Shown: positions 37,142-51,540 of the stretch, in pieces
How positions within the stretch are numbered: position 1 is the first letter of the stretch
Layout: each line of letters begins with the position of its first letter
NCBI RefSeq assembly: GCF_037392515.1
Contig: NC_090291.1
Location: 2,382,501 to 2,446,500 of the forward strand
From: Haliotis asinina
Taxonomy: Eukaryota; Mollusca; Gastropoda; Lepetellida; Haliotidae
Direction: 5' to 3'
DNA length: 64,000 nucleotides
Notes under the pieces: generated by a model
The model's input: the letters and a program-made list of their open reading frames with translations, nothing else
Databases searched by the model: none
Told to the model about the DNA's origin: nothing
Translations under genes and position numbers: made by a program

Positions 37142-37592
37142 AAAGGGACATTGTCGCTTTGTCGCCCTCTCAAACAAAAGCAAACAGAGGCCAAATTAAC
37201 CAAAGCGCGACTGTGCGACAAGGCCACATTACGGCAATTTGTTGCATTGTCGCTATGTCCCATAGTCGCTATGTCGTATTGTCGCTATGTCGTATTGTCG
37301 CTATGTCGCATTGTCGTTATGTCGTTATGTCGTTATGTCGTTATGTCGCATTGTCGCTATGTCGCATTGTCGCATTGTCGCTATGTCGCTATGTCGCCTT
37401 GTCCCCTTTTGAATAATAGTTTTCTATTCATCCAAAGGGCGATATAGCTTCAGTTGTCAAGGTAAAAATATGTCGCGTCCACCCATATAATATGCCACAA
37501 CGCGCATTTTTAATTTTACCTCTTTTTGGTTACTTTTACCTCTTTTTGTGACTGTTTTTCAGAGGGCGATAATGCGACAATGTCTCTTCTAG
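37142..37592. mobile_element. MITE-like element with an internal 8-bp GTCG ladder
   Basis: The ends are inverted: the left end AAAGGGACATTGTCGCTTTG + TCGCCCTCT (from 37,142) is matched by the complement of the right end (AAGAGACATTGTCGCATTAT + CGCCCTCT, to about 37,587), with a few mismatches over about 28 bp. There is no transposase inside. About 37,230-37,406 is a run of 8-bp words GTCGCTAT/GTCGTATT/GTCGCATT that share the GTCGC core of the terminal repeat. No clear target-site duplication was found. Confidence 0.65.
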
Positions 37593-38724
37593 GATTCCAT
37601 ATTATACTGCCTAACAAATGTCTGCTACCATTCCGGATATACATAGAACGTTTCTATACACTGGGTATATATTTAGATTGTGTACTTTACTAGATATGTA
37701 AATTATAGTGCCATTACATGTATATATAATTTGCATTTATATATACTGGATATAAAAATTAGCAGTCGTGTTTAGTGGATATAATAATTTTTATGCGTAT
37801 ATGGAGGCGTCACATAATCTTCTGTACGTACTGCATGTCTAATCAGCGTATATAATGGATGTAGAATTAGTGTGAGTATATAATTAATATAGAATTAGTG
37901 TGTATATAACGGATGTATAATTCGTGTGTACACGTATATACTGGATATGAAATGCTTGTTTATATATTCTTAATGAATAATATGCATGTATGCATGCATG
38001 TGTGTATGTGCATTGTGTGTATAAATACTAGATATATAATGTGTTTATGTATAGTATGTATACTAGGCATACTCTCCATGAGACAGACTCACTTACAGCA
38101 CTCACTATATGCTATGTATATGGTTACACTGAAGATGAATGTCTCCTCTAACTTGGAGCAACCAACTGCAAACCTAGATCACATTAAGTGCTCTAGGATC
38201 AAAATGCAATGTGCAAATATGGCGCAAGTGAACAGGTGCGGTTTGGAGTAATGTGTTGTTAAGAATTCGCCAGATTTCACTGAGTTTCATCATTTAGTGA
38301 ACTCATGACAATAATCCTTTCGACGTTACGAATTTGCTTTGTAGCATAATCAGTTCAGATATAAACAGTTGCTTTAAACAGTATGGAATATTTTGTACAC
38401 GATAGTTCAGATCAGGGTGTTATTTTCGATCACCATTATATGACAGCAAGTACCGCCGTCGACCTGGTCGCTCCATAGTCTTGATAATCTATTCTATTAT
38501 TTCTGTATCCCTTAATGTTCTTCATTGAAAACAATAAATGCTCTTCAACAAACAGCGTCTTCAGCGTTACTTAACTCATTAATGAACTATTTCTCCAGTG
38601 GGTACTCTTCAGCAACATGGCTGTTCCCACTTTCATGGTAGGGATGTGGAGGCACCACCTATATGCACTGAATCACTAATCAATGTGTCTCATAACTGGG
38701 AGTTCTCACAAATGGGAGGACTCC
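37593..38724. other. Non-coding, AT-rich degenerate repeats
   Basis: From 37,670 to 38,065 diverged words such as GGATGTAGAATTAGTGTG and TATATACTGGATAT recur without a fixed period. The rest is unremarkable. Confidence 0.5.
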
Positions 38725-38830
38725 ATCTCAAAGATAGTTAGTATCCGCACTCTAGTATATCTCAAAGATAGTTAGTATCCGCACTCTAGTATATCTCAAA
38801 GATAGTTAGAGTACACATTGTAGCATATCT
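38725..38830. repeat. 34-bp tandem repeat, three units
   Basis: ATCTCAAAGATAGTTAGTAT + CCGCACTCTAGTAT is repeated exactly at 38,725 and 38,759, with a diverged third unit from 38,793. Confidence 0.85.
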
Positions 38831-39781
38831 CAAAGCATACTGCTTTTTAAGATTCTCGCGATTTCACTTTTTGTAGCATCATATAGCCCGTGGTATGTCT
38901 ACGATATTGTCACCCTTAAATGTTTTGTCATGTGTAGTGAAATTCCTGTGACTCAACGAAAGCAACAGCTACATGCAAACAAAACTGTCAGAGTCGGATT
39001 TCACGGTGAGCAGGAATCACCGAGACTCGAACAATGGGTATATTGTGAAAGGCGCATAAACGCATATTGATGCAATTCCGCGTTGCCCCCCTGGAAGACT
39101 GACAGACCACGTCAGCCCGTCACTCAGTCAGATGAATAAATGGCGTTGTGCTGTTTAGTCCGATTCATAACTATATGCTCTCAAACTGAGCAAACACAAA
39201 TATCAGTTACAACCCTCTTATACATTATTCACACAAGTGAGATTCCGCGAATGTTTTATAGAAATCTGACAAGCCGTGCTCGATAGGGGCATTAATAATA
39301 CATCCCAATAACGGCAGGACTGCACGCGAGATTTGCACAAATGATTATGTCGTTAAGATGCCCAGTAGATAAGGCAGACAATAGTAACGATAGGGTGTGT
39401 TCTTTGGAAATATCTAAACCTCCCCGCTGTCGATATGATCACAGCGCCTATTGGCGGAGGGGTCATGCTCGCCAGGTGCAATCATCCCTGCACCGCAGCC
39501 GTAGTGTGATACGCTGACACTGTGCAACAAAAGGGGCATGGGAGTACACTCGTTGTTACGTAACTGTGGCGAGTGGGGAGGGAGGGGTCATGTCTTAGAG
39601 AAGGTCTGGAAATGAGGAAATGTGTTACACAAATACAAGAGTCTTCATGGTTTTGGAGTGAACAAGAGAAAGGTTAATATTGCTGTTCACAATGAGATGA
39701 TACGTACAACGATAGATTACCTGCTTTAACCTGATTGGTCTCGGAATAAGTACCAAACTTGACAATCAAATCAGCTATACT
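38831..39781. other. Non-coding, nothing recognised
   Basis: No supported feature. Confidence 0.45.
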
Positions 39782-39931
39782 GGGCCCCATTTCACAAAAC
39801 ACTCTTAAGCCTAAGATCTGGTAAGTTTTCTCGTAGCCATTGTACCTCCAATAGTGTAATACAGGACCTACTGATGCTACGAGAAAAGTTACGAGATCTT
39901 AGGCTTACGAGAGTTTTGTGAAACGGGGCCC
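39782..39931. mobile_element. Foldback palindromic element, about 150 bp
   Basis: Two long inverted arms: GGGCCCCATTTCACAAAACA + CTCTTAAGCCTAAGATCT... on the left, and ...AGATCTTAGGCTTACGAGAG + TTTTGTGAAACGGGGCCC on the right, also pairing TTTTCTCGTAGC with GCTACGAGAAAA. The loop is about 35 bp and non-coding. This is the form of a short non-autonomous foldback/MITE. The target site was not resolved. Confidence 0.8.
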
Positions 39932-40384
39932 TGGCATATAAAGAAATTGCACAGTTTGTGTTTTAGAACAACAAAACATCACTTTAAATACTCTAAAACA
40001 TGTTTTGGTTGTGACTGAAAAGTAATAACACGTTGGCAAAAAAAATGTAAAACATTCGTTTGCGCGGAGTAGCATACTAGCCATGACTAGGCTGAATCGC
40101 CTGTGTATGTTAATCAGCAGCGGAATGGGAACGAGTCTTTGGGGCTGGTGTGACTTCGAACAGCCATTTCGGTGTTTACGAACGTCCCGCTGTGCATCGC
40201 TGACCATCATCAGACTAGAGATGAATATACAGAAGTTGATCATCCATAACGTTTTACCATCTCCATACCACCAACTTCAGGGATGCCGCTCAAACAAATC
40301 AGCACGAGACTGATGAGATGCATGAGCGAGACTGGCCAAATACCTAATAGACCCAGAACTAATAGACCGCCAGTGACTTTCTCG

Positions 40385-40700
40385 CTACCACATTTGGCTG
40401 TAACCTCACTAGACTATACCCACATTGAGATGTAATCTCACTAAACTAGACCCACATAGAACTGTAACCTTACCAGACTGTAACCAGACTGAACTGTAAC
40501 CTCACTGGGCTGTAACCAGATTGAACTGTAACCTTACACGAATGTATCCCCATTTAACTGTAACCTTACTAGACTGTACCCCTCTGAACTGTAACCACAC
40601 TAGGCTGTAACTACACTAGACAGTAGCCACACTGAACTGTAGCCACACTGAAGTGTAGCCAGACAGGACTGTAACCACAATAGACTGTAACCATAAGTAC
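40385..40700. repeat. Degenerate repeat of about 20 bp
   Basis: Words such as CTGTAACCACACTAGA and CTGAACTGTAACCTTAC recur some fifteen times with variable spacing. No coding potential. Confidence 0.75.
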
Positions 40701-42282
40701 AGAGCGATCATGGTGCTACAGTTGTGAAAGTGGGAAACTGAGGGTCGCCTGGTGTGACCTGCGTGACGTATTATCACCGTAAATCAATGGCCGACTGGTT
40801 TCTTCTACTGACAGCCGCTAGTTCAGATCTGACTCGTGGTCTGTTTGTCAGGTTGTGAACTTCTCGCTATTCACTTAATACACGCAATATTTCTGTGTTC
40901 GGGTATAGATAAGATAAGCCCCAATCTATCTATCGAGCTTACTAGCTGGTTGTACCATATGGCTGATAGTGTATGTCTATTGTACACCTCTCGCTCTGAT
41001 GGAACCGGTACGGGTGCTGTAGTCATGTTCTGTTGACTGTGCCCGTGAGACTACTGACCACGACACTGTTATCACTTGGCGCTGACAAAGAACCCATTGT
41101 TTACATTGGCTAAATCCAGACGGCAAACAGGTAATCGCACGGACTGACAAATATACGGATACGCGAATCATGGTTTTACAGTAGCACACCTTGTTATGGG
41201 TAAATTGTTTCACAATGGAATCGTCCGGAATGCACAGTGTCAAGATTAACAGAGTCTCAACTGAGTAGTAGAGTTTTGTGAAGGGTGAAATCATATAGTC
41301 CATTTACATGTACTATGAAATACTGAATGTCAGGAAATGTTAGTATTGTCTTAACATACCACGTGAAACTTTTGCAAACATTTGTTAGATCTATTAATTT
41401 TTAATATGTTCCCTCCCCACGTAATAAGATACCTCTCCCTTTTCCCTACAGGGGGTAACCCAACCCAGCCGCGCTGGGGTAACCTTACACAACTGAGCTG
41501 GGGTAACCTAACCCAGCTAAGCTAAGATCAGTGACGATTACTTGGCACTTTTCAAGACATGTTTCACTTATGTTTAAATAAAGAGGTATAGACATTGTGT
41601 TTGCATAATATCAACATGGATGTGAATATGGATGATTTTGCAGAACAGTGATGTTGACATGAAGGTTACCTACCTACAGCACGGGTTTTACTTCTAGAAA
41701 TTATCACAAGTTTCAATCAAAGACCACAACTGAAACTGACATCCACTGTATGTAAACTGTTTCGGGCGACTGTTCGTACAACGGTAACCGACCTCAAACC
41801 CGTCCCTTCATCTCGACGGGAGACAAAGATAAACGTTTTCCCTTCACGAGTCAGTTGTCAGGTAAGCGGGCAGGTAATTTGAACAGATATTTACCTGTGC
41901 GCGGCGGCATCTTTTTGATCTGCGTGATTACAGGTAGCAGCCTTCTGTCAGCCTTCATCTGTAGGTATAAAGCCCTCAAATAGACAACATCTTCTCGCTT
42001 ACCAGAGTCCTGACTGACACGATACATCAACAGTTATCTGACTAGATGCAGTCAGTCTCTGCAGTGCTTGCTTTCAGCTGTTGTAGTTTGACCTGAATTA
42101 TTTATTGATATAATTCAATGCTCATTATTTTAGTGTTCGCTCTGATGATGTTTGCGGGCTAGCGTGTAAAATACGAAATACAGGACGAGTGTTGTATGGA
42201 ATCACCCACACATAAATAATGTGTACATGTAAAAATGAATGTAGTATTGTATTACTTACAATTTATCATGTGGTATATACAT
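40701..42282. other. Non-coding; small GGGGTAACC repeat
   Basis: At 41,454-41,525 three imperfect copies of GGGGTAACC(CAACCCAGC) occur. Nothing else is recognised. Confidence 0.45.
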
Positions 42283-42358
42283 TGTGTTGAAACAACACTC
42301 CATATGGCTGGGATATTGCTGAGTGAGGCTCTAAACAACAAACAAACAAACAAACAAA
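42283..42358 (+). repeat. SINE tail fragment with an (ACAA)n end
   Basis: The 3' end of a family B-type SINE (CCATATGGCTGGGATATTGC + TGAGTGAGGCTCTAAAC) ending in ACAAACAAACAAACAAACAAACC. The simple-repeat end is typical of a retroposed 3' terminus. Confidence 0.75.
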
Positions 42359-42659
42359 CCATTGTGTTACATGATGATACTGTGTATATAATCAGGTGTG
42401 GGCGAAATACAACGTTCTGTGTGACACAATAAAAATGAATATGGCAAATATTAAAATTAAAAAGGATACATCAAAATGCTTTAAAGTATTTTACATAAAA
42501 ACGCAAGAGACGAGTCAGTATGTTTCTATATTCGGAACTTGCAAATTGTTGTCAAAGACAAATATAAACATATTAAATGTTCCCAGGATCGTTTGAGGAT
42601 GTGTTTATTAAAAGTTAATATGTTTTAAACTTTTTATGAAAGCAGACAATACGGCGAGG

Positions 42660-42985
42660 GTTTGTAAATACAAAATCCGAACCAGATAATGCAGTGATTC
42701 ATGTCACTTGTATCGATATTTGCAGCTAGGATACAATGGTCACTGGTCACTGGTCACGGGTCACTGGTCCCTGCGCTTGACCTCCCGATCCGTTTGTCTT
42801 CTCTTCCGACACGTTTGGGTTAGCCTAGTCTGTTGTTATACGCCACACTCTGCAATATTCCATTTATATGACAGCGGTCTGTAAATAACCGTGTCTGGAT
42901 CAGACAATCCAGTGATCAACTGCATGAGCACGAGTCTACGCAGCTGGGATACATGTGTCAACATAGTCAGCGAGCCTGAGGCTGT
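42660..42985 (-). repeat. Two adjacent SINE family B copies
   Basis: Two degenerate family B bodies lie head to tail: one at about 42,660-42,816 (CCAGATAATGCAGTGATTCA ... GACCTCCCGATCCGTTTGTC) containing a small GGTCACT expansion at 42,736-42,770, and one at about 42,830-42,985 (TATACGCCACACTCTGCAAT ... CAGACAATCCAGTGATCAAC ... GTCAGCGAGCCTGA). Confidence 0.8.
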
Positions 42986-43133
42986 TTTCAGAATTATGCT
43001 ATATCTTGCAAGGGTATTAATGTGTACAAATAACACAGTAAAGGAACAATCAGCACGATCACGTCTAGATTCTGTTTTAAGCGGCGCTCTTAATGTGCGC
43101 TCCGTATCTACCTTTAAAAGCCAGCCATGGAGT

Positions 43134-43281
43134 CAGTGAGTTTACAATAGCAATATTCCTGCAGTGTGAGGGCTGGGGACACCAGAAATGGACTTCACAC
43201 ACTGTACCAATGTGGGTATTCGAACCCGGGTGTTCGACGTGACAAACGAACACTTGAACCACTAGGCTACCCCACCGCCCG
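43134..43281 (-). repeat. tRNA-derived SINE, family A
   Basis: The middle (GGGGACACCAGAAATGGACT), B-box complement (GTATTCGAACCCGGGTGTTC) and A-box complement (CACTTGAACCACTAGGCTAC) are well kept. The tail has lost the TTTTACGCCGC core. Confidence 0.85.
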
Positions 43282-44287
43282 CTATCAACCATTCAGGCAA
43301 TTACAGTTACAGGTTCTCAACTATGCGTGGAATGCAACGCGTGCAAACCCATACGCTCAGACGCTTCATGGGATCTGTAATCAAATATTGAATACCAAGT
43401 ACCTCCTTTCTAATCAATTAGATTCAATGCTAGTGAGGTTTTAATCGCATCCTAGCGTGAAGCGTAACTCTGGTGTCTCGTTTTCAACGTCCTTGAGGTA
43501 TTAATTGGGTCTATTCCATGATAAAAAACACACACTGAGACATCAAGGTGCATACAGCGTTGCACATAACGTGAATTGCAGCATGACGAGGCAGGTGAAT
43601 AGCGTATTTTGTATCGTGCAGGTGTACTGTGTTTGACGATTGTGCGTAACGCTTGAAATTAATATTGATATTGACAATCGAAGCTTTTGAAATCACTTAA
43701 ATGATTTAATCAGTGAAATTAGCTGAAATGTTTTCGTGAGATTCATTATCAATTGTTTATTAGAAACCCAAGAGGAATCAGTGCGATTCGTTTCACCCAG
43801 TGGATCACACAAACTGTGTGATGGTTCAGTTTGCTTGTGTACGTGCTATTCTCAGCGAGATAGCCTTGTAGGTGAAGCGTTCTCTCGTGAGGTCAAACAC
43901 ATTTCTGGTTGCGCTGTCGTGGTATTTTTGGGAATATTATCCAACGGCGCAAAATCTTATTCGCTCACTACCAGATAATTATGACAGTATGCCTCCGCCG
44001 AGCCCGTGTCGAGAAGGAATTTCAGCATTCTACTGTAACAAATAAGAGGGCGACATACTTAGGTCTGGAGGTCAGACATGCTGAGTGATGGCTCTTCCTC
44101 TCACCATGACAACTAGGGGCGTCACTCACGATATCGACCACTGCTTTTTCAAGCATTCGCTCGAAAGTGTAGCCTGCTTTGGATGTAGTGTTGGTTGCTG
44201 ACCGACGTTGAACGACAAATCAAATATACCGAAGGAAATAAATAAGGTAGCAGACCACAACGTTGTATAGTTACTGTAATGCAAATC
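43282..44287. other. Non-coding, nothing recognised
   Basis: No supported feature. Confidence 0.45.
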
Positions 44288-44440
44288 AGCAAGTATGGTT
44301 TTACGCCGCTTTTGGGAGTATTCCAGCAATATCACGGAGGCAAATATGAAACGGGCCTGACGCGTTCCCCATGTGGGGAATCGATTCCGAACATTCGGTG
44401 TATCGAGCGATCGCTTTAACCACGGGGCTAGCCCACCGAT
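44288..44440 (-). repeat. tRNA-derived SINE, family A
   Basis: AAGTATGGTTTTACGCCGCT tail complement, AATATCACGGAGGCAAATAT, CCATGTGGGGAATCGATTCC B-box complement and CGATCGCTTTAACCACGGGG A-box complement; near full length. Confidence 0.85.
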
Positions 44441-44789
44441 CCGACTGAAATGCTAAATGGCATGTGTATGAGGATTGCTGATTAAACTGTAAGTCGAACC
44501 ATTTAATACATTCGGGGTATGTACGAGATGTCTAAACGGCCGCCCCGTTACGTCCGTTCAAGTACTTCTTTCCGTTGCTAAATTAGGAATGAATGAGTAG
44601 AAACAGAGACATCAACAGGGATGTAAAATGTAGAGCAGTTTAGCGCGGGTTTTTAGAAGTGCTCGTAAAATATTTAACAGCCCAAGTACTTTAGAGAAGT
44701 ACTAAAAAAAGTATAATCACATCGACGTGAACTGAAGTTGTAGATGTGAAGTCATAGCAGAACAGAGTGAGCGAGGAAGTCGAGTTTTA

Positions 44790-45074
44790 TTGCTGAGAAA
44801 CAGCAGCAGTAGTAGTAGCAGTAGTAGTCGTCGTCGTAGTAGTAGTAGCAGCAGCATAAGTAGTAGTAGAGTAGCAGCAGAAGCAGCAGTAGCAGTAGCA
44901 GTAGCAGTAGCAGTAGCAGTAGCAGCAGTACTCGCCCACAACAAAGTCACTGAGTCTATGTCTGTGGTGGGAGCTGCTTTCACGGCATCCGAAATGCAGT
45001 CTGTGGCGCAGGGCATCAACCCCTCTCCGACATCGATTGACCCCCTTTCCCCGTGTCCCTCCAGCATCACGCAG
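44790..45074 (+). CDS. Candidate exon: Ser/Ala tract then unique segment
   Basis: The plus-strand frame carries about 45 codons of Ser/Arg/Ala/Val repeats from AGT/AGC/GCA triplets (44,799-44,935). A non-repetitive stretch follows (LAHNKVTESMSVVGAAFTAS, then EMQSVAQGINPSPTSIDPLS) and ends at the donor ACGCAG|GTACAT at 45,074. The unique part is GC-rich with varied codons and looks coding; Ser/Ala tracts are common in regulatory proteins. There is no ATG start in frame and no good acceptor, so the 5' border is uncertain. No family is recognised. Confidence 0.35.
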
Positions 45075-46601
45075 GTACATGGGAGAGATTGTCACGTGTC
45101 CAACAACCCCTCCCCCCCCCCCCTCCACCATCCACCCACAGTCCACCTACACACACCGTCTGTAACATAACAACAACGACGGTCAGTCCATCAGTCCGCC
45201 TCGCTTACAGTGTGGACACAGGTCAGCCATCTCGTGGACCCGTGCATGGGAGAAGAGGCGCAGGCCACCGGGCACCTGTCAGGAACGCTTGTTATTCCAA
45301 TACTGCACCGTCTTCCTGTGTGAAACCTGGGCAAAGTGTGCTGGGGGATATTAAACTTCAGATTTTATGCATTGTTTGACTGAAACAATCAATATCCGGA
45401 ACACAAACAAGCGCCATTCAAATGCAGCCAACGAGGTCTTTTTCTTAGCGCTGCTTAATCCGTAATTGAGGATTACAGTAAAATGCTTGTTTAGAGTCAT
45501 TGTGTACTGATATTTTGATAGTTATGATACTGTGCAGATAGGAAATTTCACATGGCGTAGTTAGGTCACGTGTCATACGAGCTCTCCAGTCGCCGGATAT
45601 CTCTCGATGTTTTCCTTCATTTTATCTAGTGCTGCATACAGTACTATTTACTCACTTTAAAACGACTGATAGGTTATTAAAACGTATTTTGCAGTGATTA
45701 TTAAACGTGTTGCTGTGTTTTATGTTCGATGATAACGTAGGTTTGTGAATGCTTCAGGTATTCTCGCCATCTTTAACATGTTCAGTTCTTAATCCACACT
45801 TGACTATGTCACGAAGTTCACAGCAATACATGTCACACTTTACCCCCAGCTACATATGCATTCTACTCCGACTCTCTCCGCTTTCAACCCTCCACACTCA
45901 GAATACTGCAAAATCAGCAGAAACTGTACACGAGAAAGTTTCAACTAAATCATAGATATTTTTATACTTTTATCGGGCCTGTGTCGGTATTATCAAATGA
46001 AATAACCCCAGCTAATGTTGAGCCAGGGCAGAGCATATCCCCAATCAGGTCACATTTGTGACATCATTTCACTGTCTGCACGCTTCGCTGCTTTTCAGGA
46101 ATGGAGCAACCAATTTCAAATTAAAGACTTCATTTGTCATTTTGACATTTAATTTTGATAACAGAAATATCCATATACTTTGAATGTAATTTAAGTAAGG
46201 TATTAGCCTCTTGACTCTCCATTCCTTACAATTAATGTGTCTCGACCCCTCCGGGAAATCGGCTCCATCTTGTTTAAGGACTGGAGAGTTACTCGGACAT
46301 TACCCTCCAGAGATTGAAATGTACAGCATCGACTGGATTTAACCAGACCTGTCAAGCTTGACAACAGCGCGTTAGTGGCCAGTTGTAAACACCACTGTAC
46401 CAAACTCCGTAGAGGGGCACGTACGGCACATGGACGAGTTGACGAGGGGCAAATGTGTCAACACTCGGAATGCAAATGTAGAGGAGACACTCTTCTGTCA
46501 CGTTTACCATGTGAAGGGGAAGACACATGTAAAAGTCTCCGCGCTGAGTGTTTTCAGTTCTTGTACAAATTCGCCACTACACTAGAGTTTAATGTTGTTA
46601 A
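45075..46601. other. Non-coding, nothing recognised
   Basis: Contains a C run at 45,109-45,122 just after the candidate exon. Nothing else is supported. Confidence 0.45.
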
Positions 46602-46770
46602 CGAGGCACTCGGCAATATTCCAGCACTGTAAATAATGGAATAAAACGTGGACAATACAGTGATTGACATCATGAGCACCGTACACACAACTGGAAGATA
46701 ACAACATGCGTCACGACCACCCGATCTCCGATTCCAGCATGGGTTGACCAGTTCTAACCCGAATCTCACA
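46602..46770 (-). repeat. Degenerate SINE family B copy
   Basis: Weak but ordered matches: CACTCGGCAATATTCCAGCA, TGTAAATAATGGAATAAAAC, CAGTGATTGACATCATGAGC, GACCACCCGATCTCCG and TTCTAACCCGAATCTCAC. Confidence 0.65.
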
Positions 46771-47337
46771 ACTGGTTTTAATCTTAACACCGAGGGCTCA
46801 ACAACTGAATACACAATATGATTGGTTCCGAATGTGACTGTCCCGCTTTTTAGACGATTGTTTAGCATATACCCGACTGTGGCCAAGAATCTGTGATGAC
46901 TACACTGGTTTCAAATACATAACTTGTAAATATATGTTTTGCAGCTACAAAGAGAATGATTCATTCTCTGCTTCACAAATTCTACTTATAAGCAAAACTA
47001 AGTATCTTGTATCAGATGAAAGAGGTAATTGTTATTTAATGAATGCGTTGCGGGAAGAATCAATCCGCTCAAGCCGGGAATCAAGACTAATTCAGCAGAA
47101 TGAGGACTCTAAGCCAGAAAGAGTTCCCTCCCTTTACTCAGTCACCACCACCTCAAAATGCCATGGTCCTGTTGATCGTATCACTCATTCTTCAATCCAT
47201 ATTATACGAAAACAATATGAAATCGGTGAAACCCGTCGCTGTTTTATACCGCTGTTGAAAGTACGAATCTGTGCTAGGGAAAACCTACCAAGACTAGAAA
47301 AGCAAAACCGACGTAGCAGGTTTCGATGGATATGCAA
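46771..47337. other. Unannotated, with a 144-codon open frame
   Basis: An open frame on plus at 46,934-47,368 runs into the 44-bp array below. It has no recognised domain, no clear splice signals and AT-rich codons, so it is not called a gene. Confidence 0.4.
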
Positions 47338-47655
47338 GGGCAATGTACCCCGGATGTTACATCGTTAACCCTTGCTATCAGGTAGGGTGCACCCCGGATG
47401 TTACATCGTTAACCCTTGCTATCAGGTCGGATGTACCTCGTATGTTACATCGTTAACCCTTGCTATCAGGTAGGGTGTACCCCGGATGTTACATCGTTAA
47501 CCCTTGCTATCAGGTCGGGTGTACCCCGGATGTTACATCGTTAACCCTTGCTATCAGGTCGGGTGTACCCCGGATGTTACATCGTTAACCCTTGCTATCA
47601 GGTCGGGTGTACCTCGTATGTTACATCGTTAACCCTTGCTATCAAGCTGGGTGTA
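47338..47655. repeat. 44-bp tandem array, about seven units
   Basis: Units of TGTACCCCGGATGTTACATC + GTTAACCCTTGCTATCAGGTCGGG at a strict 44-bp period. They differ mainly at GTCGGG/GTAGGG and CCCCGGATG/CCTCGTATG. The array is young and homogeneous. Confidence 0.95.
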
Positions 47656-48091
47656 GGTGGTATGTAACGTGTACGTTGTGATACTGAGCTCATTTCAATA
47701 CGAGGGGACGCATGACACAAAGGTTTGAGGCAAGCTGCTATGAACCGCTCAATGAACTCCACTGAACGAAACAGTTAGCAGTTTAAGTGGATGCACAGAT
47801 TTGGTAAGGTTTAATCCTCAACAACAGAACGTGTTCCCAATGCTCATAATCCACTTAGGTGCAGACTGGACTCTGTAACCTGAATGCAGTGTAGCCTGGT
47901 TATAACACCAATCTGGTTATATACAGCCAAGATGGCCAGAAAGGATTTCCCACAATTTCCATCCCCTGGCGCCTCAAATTTTCACTGAACACTGCTCCAG
48001 TTACTTGTCTGTGACATCCACACTCACTCACTAACTCACATACTGGCACCATTAGGTATTTGTGTCTCAGGAAATCAAGGGTAAAAACGTG
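47656..48091. other. Region downstream of ARF copy A
   Basis: No supported feature. It lies beyond the likely poly(A) signal of the minus-strand ARF gene. Confidence 0.4.
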
Positions 48092-48097
48092 TTTATT
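48092..48097 (-). terminator. Possible poly(A) signal of ARF copy A
   Basis: AATAAA on the minus strand (TTTATT on plus), about 450 bp past the stop codon of ARF copy A. It is a reasonable 3' UTR length, but other AT-rich options exist. Confidence 0.35.
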
Positions 48098-48545
48098 ATA
48101 AAGAAAAAATAAACAAATATTTACAGCATATTTACAACAAAATCATAATAAACCCGAGAAATTACGTAAAGTCATTCAGATGAACAGTTTCGGATATGAC
48201 GTGGTCAACGTATCACAGTCTACAGTCAGTCACAGCTTGTGGCCAATAGCTGCACATGCGGCATAATACAACACTCACAAGAACATGTCGTTGATTTCAA
48301 AATCGACGTACATATGAAATTCACACAGTCACACTAGAGTGAACCCTGAACACCGATATCAAGTTTGTCCGTCACAGCTAGTTACACATAGGATGATAGA
48401 CATACTCAGTGGCCCGAAGAGCTATGGCGACTCCATCTTCTGTCCCAATTCTCGGTACAGTTTGTCCCTTCATACGTCACATAATTGTCCACTGTGAAGT
48501 TTTGATAGTTTCGCTATGTTTCATATTGTGGAGCACCCATACTCA

Positions 48546-51183
<2,638 letters not shown>

Positions 51184-51370
51184 TGTGATGTCACAAAACT
51201 TCGCTTCAACACGATAACGACTCGAAATGTGACCTGTTCTACAGAAACAGTAACTTAGTAAAGCTGTATTCCGATTTTACTTTTCTACTCTGAAATATCA
51301 CCAGTTATTATTCTCTGTGCTGTATGTCTGCCTGACTGTCGTTGATATGAATATAAACACCACTGTCAGC

Positions 51371-51380
51371 CTTATATACT
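51371..51380 (-). promoter_or_regulatory. TATA box of ARF copy A
   Basis: AGTATATAAG on the minus strand, about 190 bp before the ATG. The same box is at the equivalent place in copies B (57,899-57,908) and C (61,320-61,329) as TGTATATAAG. Confidence 0.6.
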
Positions 51381-51433
51381 TAAGCTAGGCGACGAAATAT
51401 ACAACACGCAACATTGCCTTGTCAATTTCAGGC

Positions 51434-51533
51434 CACGTGGAGTTCTATAAATAGCTCATCACTGCGATGTGGATCGCGACAGGCTGGAGAAAATGACGTC
51501 ACGCGACTATCACCACAACAAAGTGATCACGTG
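51434..51533 (-). promoter_or_regulatory. Conserved E-box / CRE / E-box module of ARF copy A
   Basis: CACGTG at 51,434-51,439, TGACGTCA at 51,494-51,501 and CACGTG at 51,528-51,533, upstream of the TATA box. The block is recognisably shared with copies B and C (GCCACGTGGAGTT...AATAGCTC...GCGATGTGGAT...AAAATGACGTCA) although the intervening DNA is diverged, suggesting selection. CACGTG is the bHLH and bHLH-Zip class site and TGACGTCA the CREB/ATF site; which factors bind is not known from the sequence. Confidence 0.65.
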
Positions 51534-51540
51534 ACTTTGA

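Noticed and set aside
46934..47368. 144-codon open frame as a gene
   Set aside because: No domain, no splice or promoter signals, and its 3' end is inside the 44-bp tandem array.
47338..47655. CRISPR array
   Set aside because: The repeats are contiguous 44-bp units without unique spacers, and the genome is an animal's.
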